A stretch of 15,700 nucleotides of DNA, from the NCBI GenBank assembly GCA_913041865.1, contig CAJWIW010000016.1:1-15700 (forward strand), in the 5' to 3' direction. This stretch comes from an uncultured Gammaproteobacteria bacterium (GTDB lineage: Bacteria; Pseudomonadota; Gammaproteobacteria; GCA-002705445; GCA-002716945). The translations under genes were made by a program, and so were the position numbers. Shown in pieces: positions 15,045 to 15,700 of the stretch. Position 1 is the stretch's first letter. Every line of letters starts with the position of its first letter. The notes under the pieces were generated by a model. It ran no database searches and was not told where the DNA came from. It saw only the letters and a list, made by a program, of their open reading frames with translations.

Positions 15045-15079
15045 ATATTATAGTCATAAAAATATGAAAGGAAAAAATT
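15045..15079. promoter_or_regulatory. Divergent promoter region, carbonic anhydrase / Fae homolog
   Basis: Only 35 bases separate the two divergent genes. On the minus strand TATAAT (15052-15047) is a perfect -10 for the carbonic anhydrase gene, lacking a good -35. On the plus strand TATTAT (15046-15051) overlaps it and could serve the Fae homolog. The near-symmetrical ATATATTATA core may serve both directions. The plus-strand AAAGGA (15067-15072) is the Shine-Dalgarno of the Fae homolog, 7 bases before its ATG. Confidence 0.35.
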
Positions 15080-15628
15080 ATGAGCGAAAAAATAACTTTA
15101 AGAGTAGGGGAAGCTCTTGTGGCAGGAGGTCCCCCTGGTACTGCAGCTGAGCCAGAAGTTGTGATAGGTGAGATGGATGGACCTTTTGGGACAGCTTTTG
15201 CAAACCTTATGGGTAATCAAACAAAAGGACATTCAAAAGTTTTGGCTATAATGAATACTGATATCATGGTTAGGCCACCAACACTGATGGTCAGCAAGGT
15301 TACAGTTAATGATAACAAATATACAAACATACTAATGGGTACTGTCCAAGCTGCCATTGCAAATGGTGTACTTGATTCCATTAGAAATAATGATATTCCT
15401 AAAGACAAAGTGAATGATCTTGGAATAATTGTATCAGTTTGGCTTAACCCATCTGTTTCCAAAGACGACACTTTAGACCATAAAGTACTATTTGATATTC
15501 ATAGAAAGGCAACATCATCTGCAATACATAAGGCAATGACGAACCAACCGGATATAGATTGGTTGCTCGAAAATCAAGATTCAATTGTCCACAAGTACTT
15601 TCAAATGGGGCTTGATGGAAAAATATAA
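15080..15628 (+). CDS. Formaldehyde-activating enzyme (Fae) family protein, catalytic His replaced
   Basis: The 182-residue protein belongs to the Fae family. Methylotroph Fae condenses formaldehyde with tetrahydromethanopterin (H4MPT). Matching stretches include RVGEALV (8-14), VVIGEMDGPFGTAF (27-40), PPTLMVSKVTVND (73-85), AIANGVLD (97-104) and DLGIIVSVW (118-126). From recall, Methylobacterium Fae has its catalytic His22 in VAHIDLIIG. The equivalent stretch here is A-A-E-P-E-V-V-I-G, so that His aligns with Glu24 and the preceding loop is longer and Pro/Gly-rich. It also has a C-terminal extension with WLLENQD (154-160). It is therefore a Fae-like paralog, probably not a classical Fae. No H4MPT-pathway gene is in the window. 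The start has AAAGGA 7 bases upstream. The end overlaps ubiA by 14 bases. Function unknown; a role with formaldehyde or another small C1 or pterin ligand is speculation. Confidence 0.85.
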   Translation: MSEKITLRVGEALVAGGPPGTAAEPEVVIGEMDGPFGTAFANLMGNQTKGHSKVLAIMNTDIMVRPPTLMVSKVTVNDNKYTNILMGTVQAAIANGVLDSIRNNDIPKDKVNDLGIIVSVWLNPSVSKDDTLDHKVLFDIHRKATSSAIHKAMTNQPDIDWLLENQDSIVHKYFQMGLDGKI

Positions 15629-15700
15629 TTCAACCATCAATAGAGTAAAGCTTTATCTTGAACTCATGAGAGTAGATAGACCTATTGGTTTTTATTTACT
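15615..15700 (+). CDS. ubiA: 4-Hydroxybenzoate polyprenyltransferase UbiA, N-terminus only (partial)
   Basis: Twenty-eight codons remain before the edge. The frame reads K-L-Y-L-E-L-M-R-V-D-R-P-I-G-F-Y-L, matching the start of UbiA proteins, which have L-M-R-x-D-(K/R)-P-I-G just before the first membrane helix. UbiA prenylates 4-hydroxybenzoate at the inner membrane in ubiquinone synthesis. The ATG lies inside the last codons of the Fae homolog, overlapping it by 14 bases. In E. coli ubiC (chorismate lyase) precedes ubiA; here the Fae homolog occupies that place. The Asp-rich catalytic motifs lie outside the window. Confidence 0.85.
   Translation, partial: MEKYNSTINRVKLYLELMRVDRPIGFYL

Noticed and set aside
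15120..15190. Locally high GC at the start of the Fae homolog as a sign of recent transfer.
   Set aside because: The stretch encodes a Gly/Pro/Ala-rich conserved loop that forces G and C; the rest of the gene returns to the AT-rich norm.
15080..15700. A methylotrophic H4MPT formaldehyde-oxidation cluster around the Fae homolog.
   Set aside because: No mtd, mch, fhc or pterin synthesis gene is present within the window, and the catalytic histidine is absent.
1..15700. tRNA or rRNA genes, CRISPR arrays, insertion sequences or phage genes.
   Set aside because: No cloverleaf-like stretch, regular repeat-spacer pattern, terminal inverted repeat or transposase/integrase frame was seen, and gaps between genes are all under 90 bases.

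Overview
The window is AT-rich (GC roughly one third), densely packed bacterial chromosome. Protein motifs and gene order point to a gammaproteobacterium: the blocks def-fmt-trkA and topA-tsaC-hemF-aroE-yrdA(gamma-carbonic anhydrase) are remnants of an order that is widespread in that class, and there is a monofunctional hisB followed by hisH and hisA, a ubiA, and an LpxM/LpxL-type lipid A acyltransferase (so a Gram-negative envelope). Low GC, tiny spacers, overlapping gene ends and missing members of conserved blocks suggest a streamlined genome, such as those of free-living marine clades like SAR86. The clade assignment is inference; no rRNA gene is present to test it.

Layout. Positions 1-8340 are a ten-gene minus-strand run. 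In reading order it is def, fmt, trkA, trkH, an LpxM-like acyltransferase, a proline iminopeptidase, a small alpha/beta-hydrolase lipoprotein, hisB, hisH and the first codons of hisA. An 86-bp divergent promoter region (8341-8426) separates it from a plus-strand run: topA, tsaC, hemF (8427-12165). A YdiI/MenI-type hotdog thioesterase follows on the minus strand, its end overlapping the end of hemF. It is divergent from hemB-aroE (12717-14503, plus). The gamma-carbonic anhydrase gene is on the minus strand and its end overlaps the end of aroE by 14 bp. From 15080 to the edge are a formaldehyde-activating-enzyme (Fae) homolog and the start of ubiA, overlapping by 14 bp.

Function. Most genes are core housekeeping. 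They cover N-terminal formyl-Met handling (fmt, def), K+ uptake (trkA, trkH), lipid A acylation, histidine synthesis, relaxation of negative supercoils (topA), tRNA t6A modification (tsaC), haem synthesis (hemB, hemF), the shikimate pathway (aroE) and ubiquinone (ubiA). The oxygen-dependent HemF and ubiA fit an aerobic life.

The most interesting element is the orphan Fae-family gene. It lacks the catalytic histidine of methylotroph Fae, has no tetrahydromethanopterin-pathway gene nearby, and is coupled to ubiA. Also notable are the apparent loss of rsmB, dprA, smg and a LysM gene from their usual places, a TopA without zinc ribbons, and a lipoprotein hydrolase with an unusual nucleophile elbow. 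I see no tRNA, rRNA, CRISPR array, insertion sequence or prophage gene. No gap between genes exceeds 90 bp.
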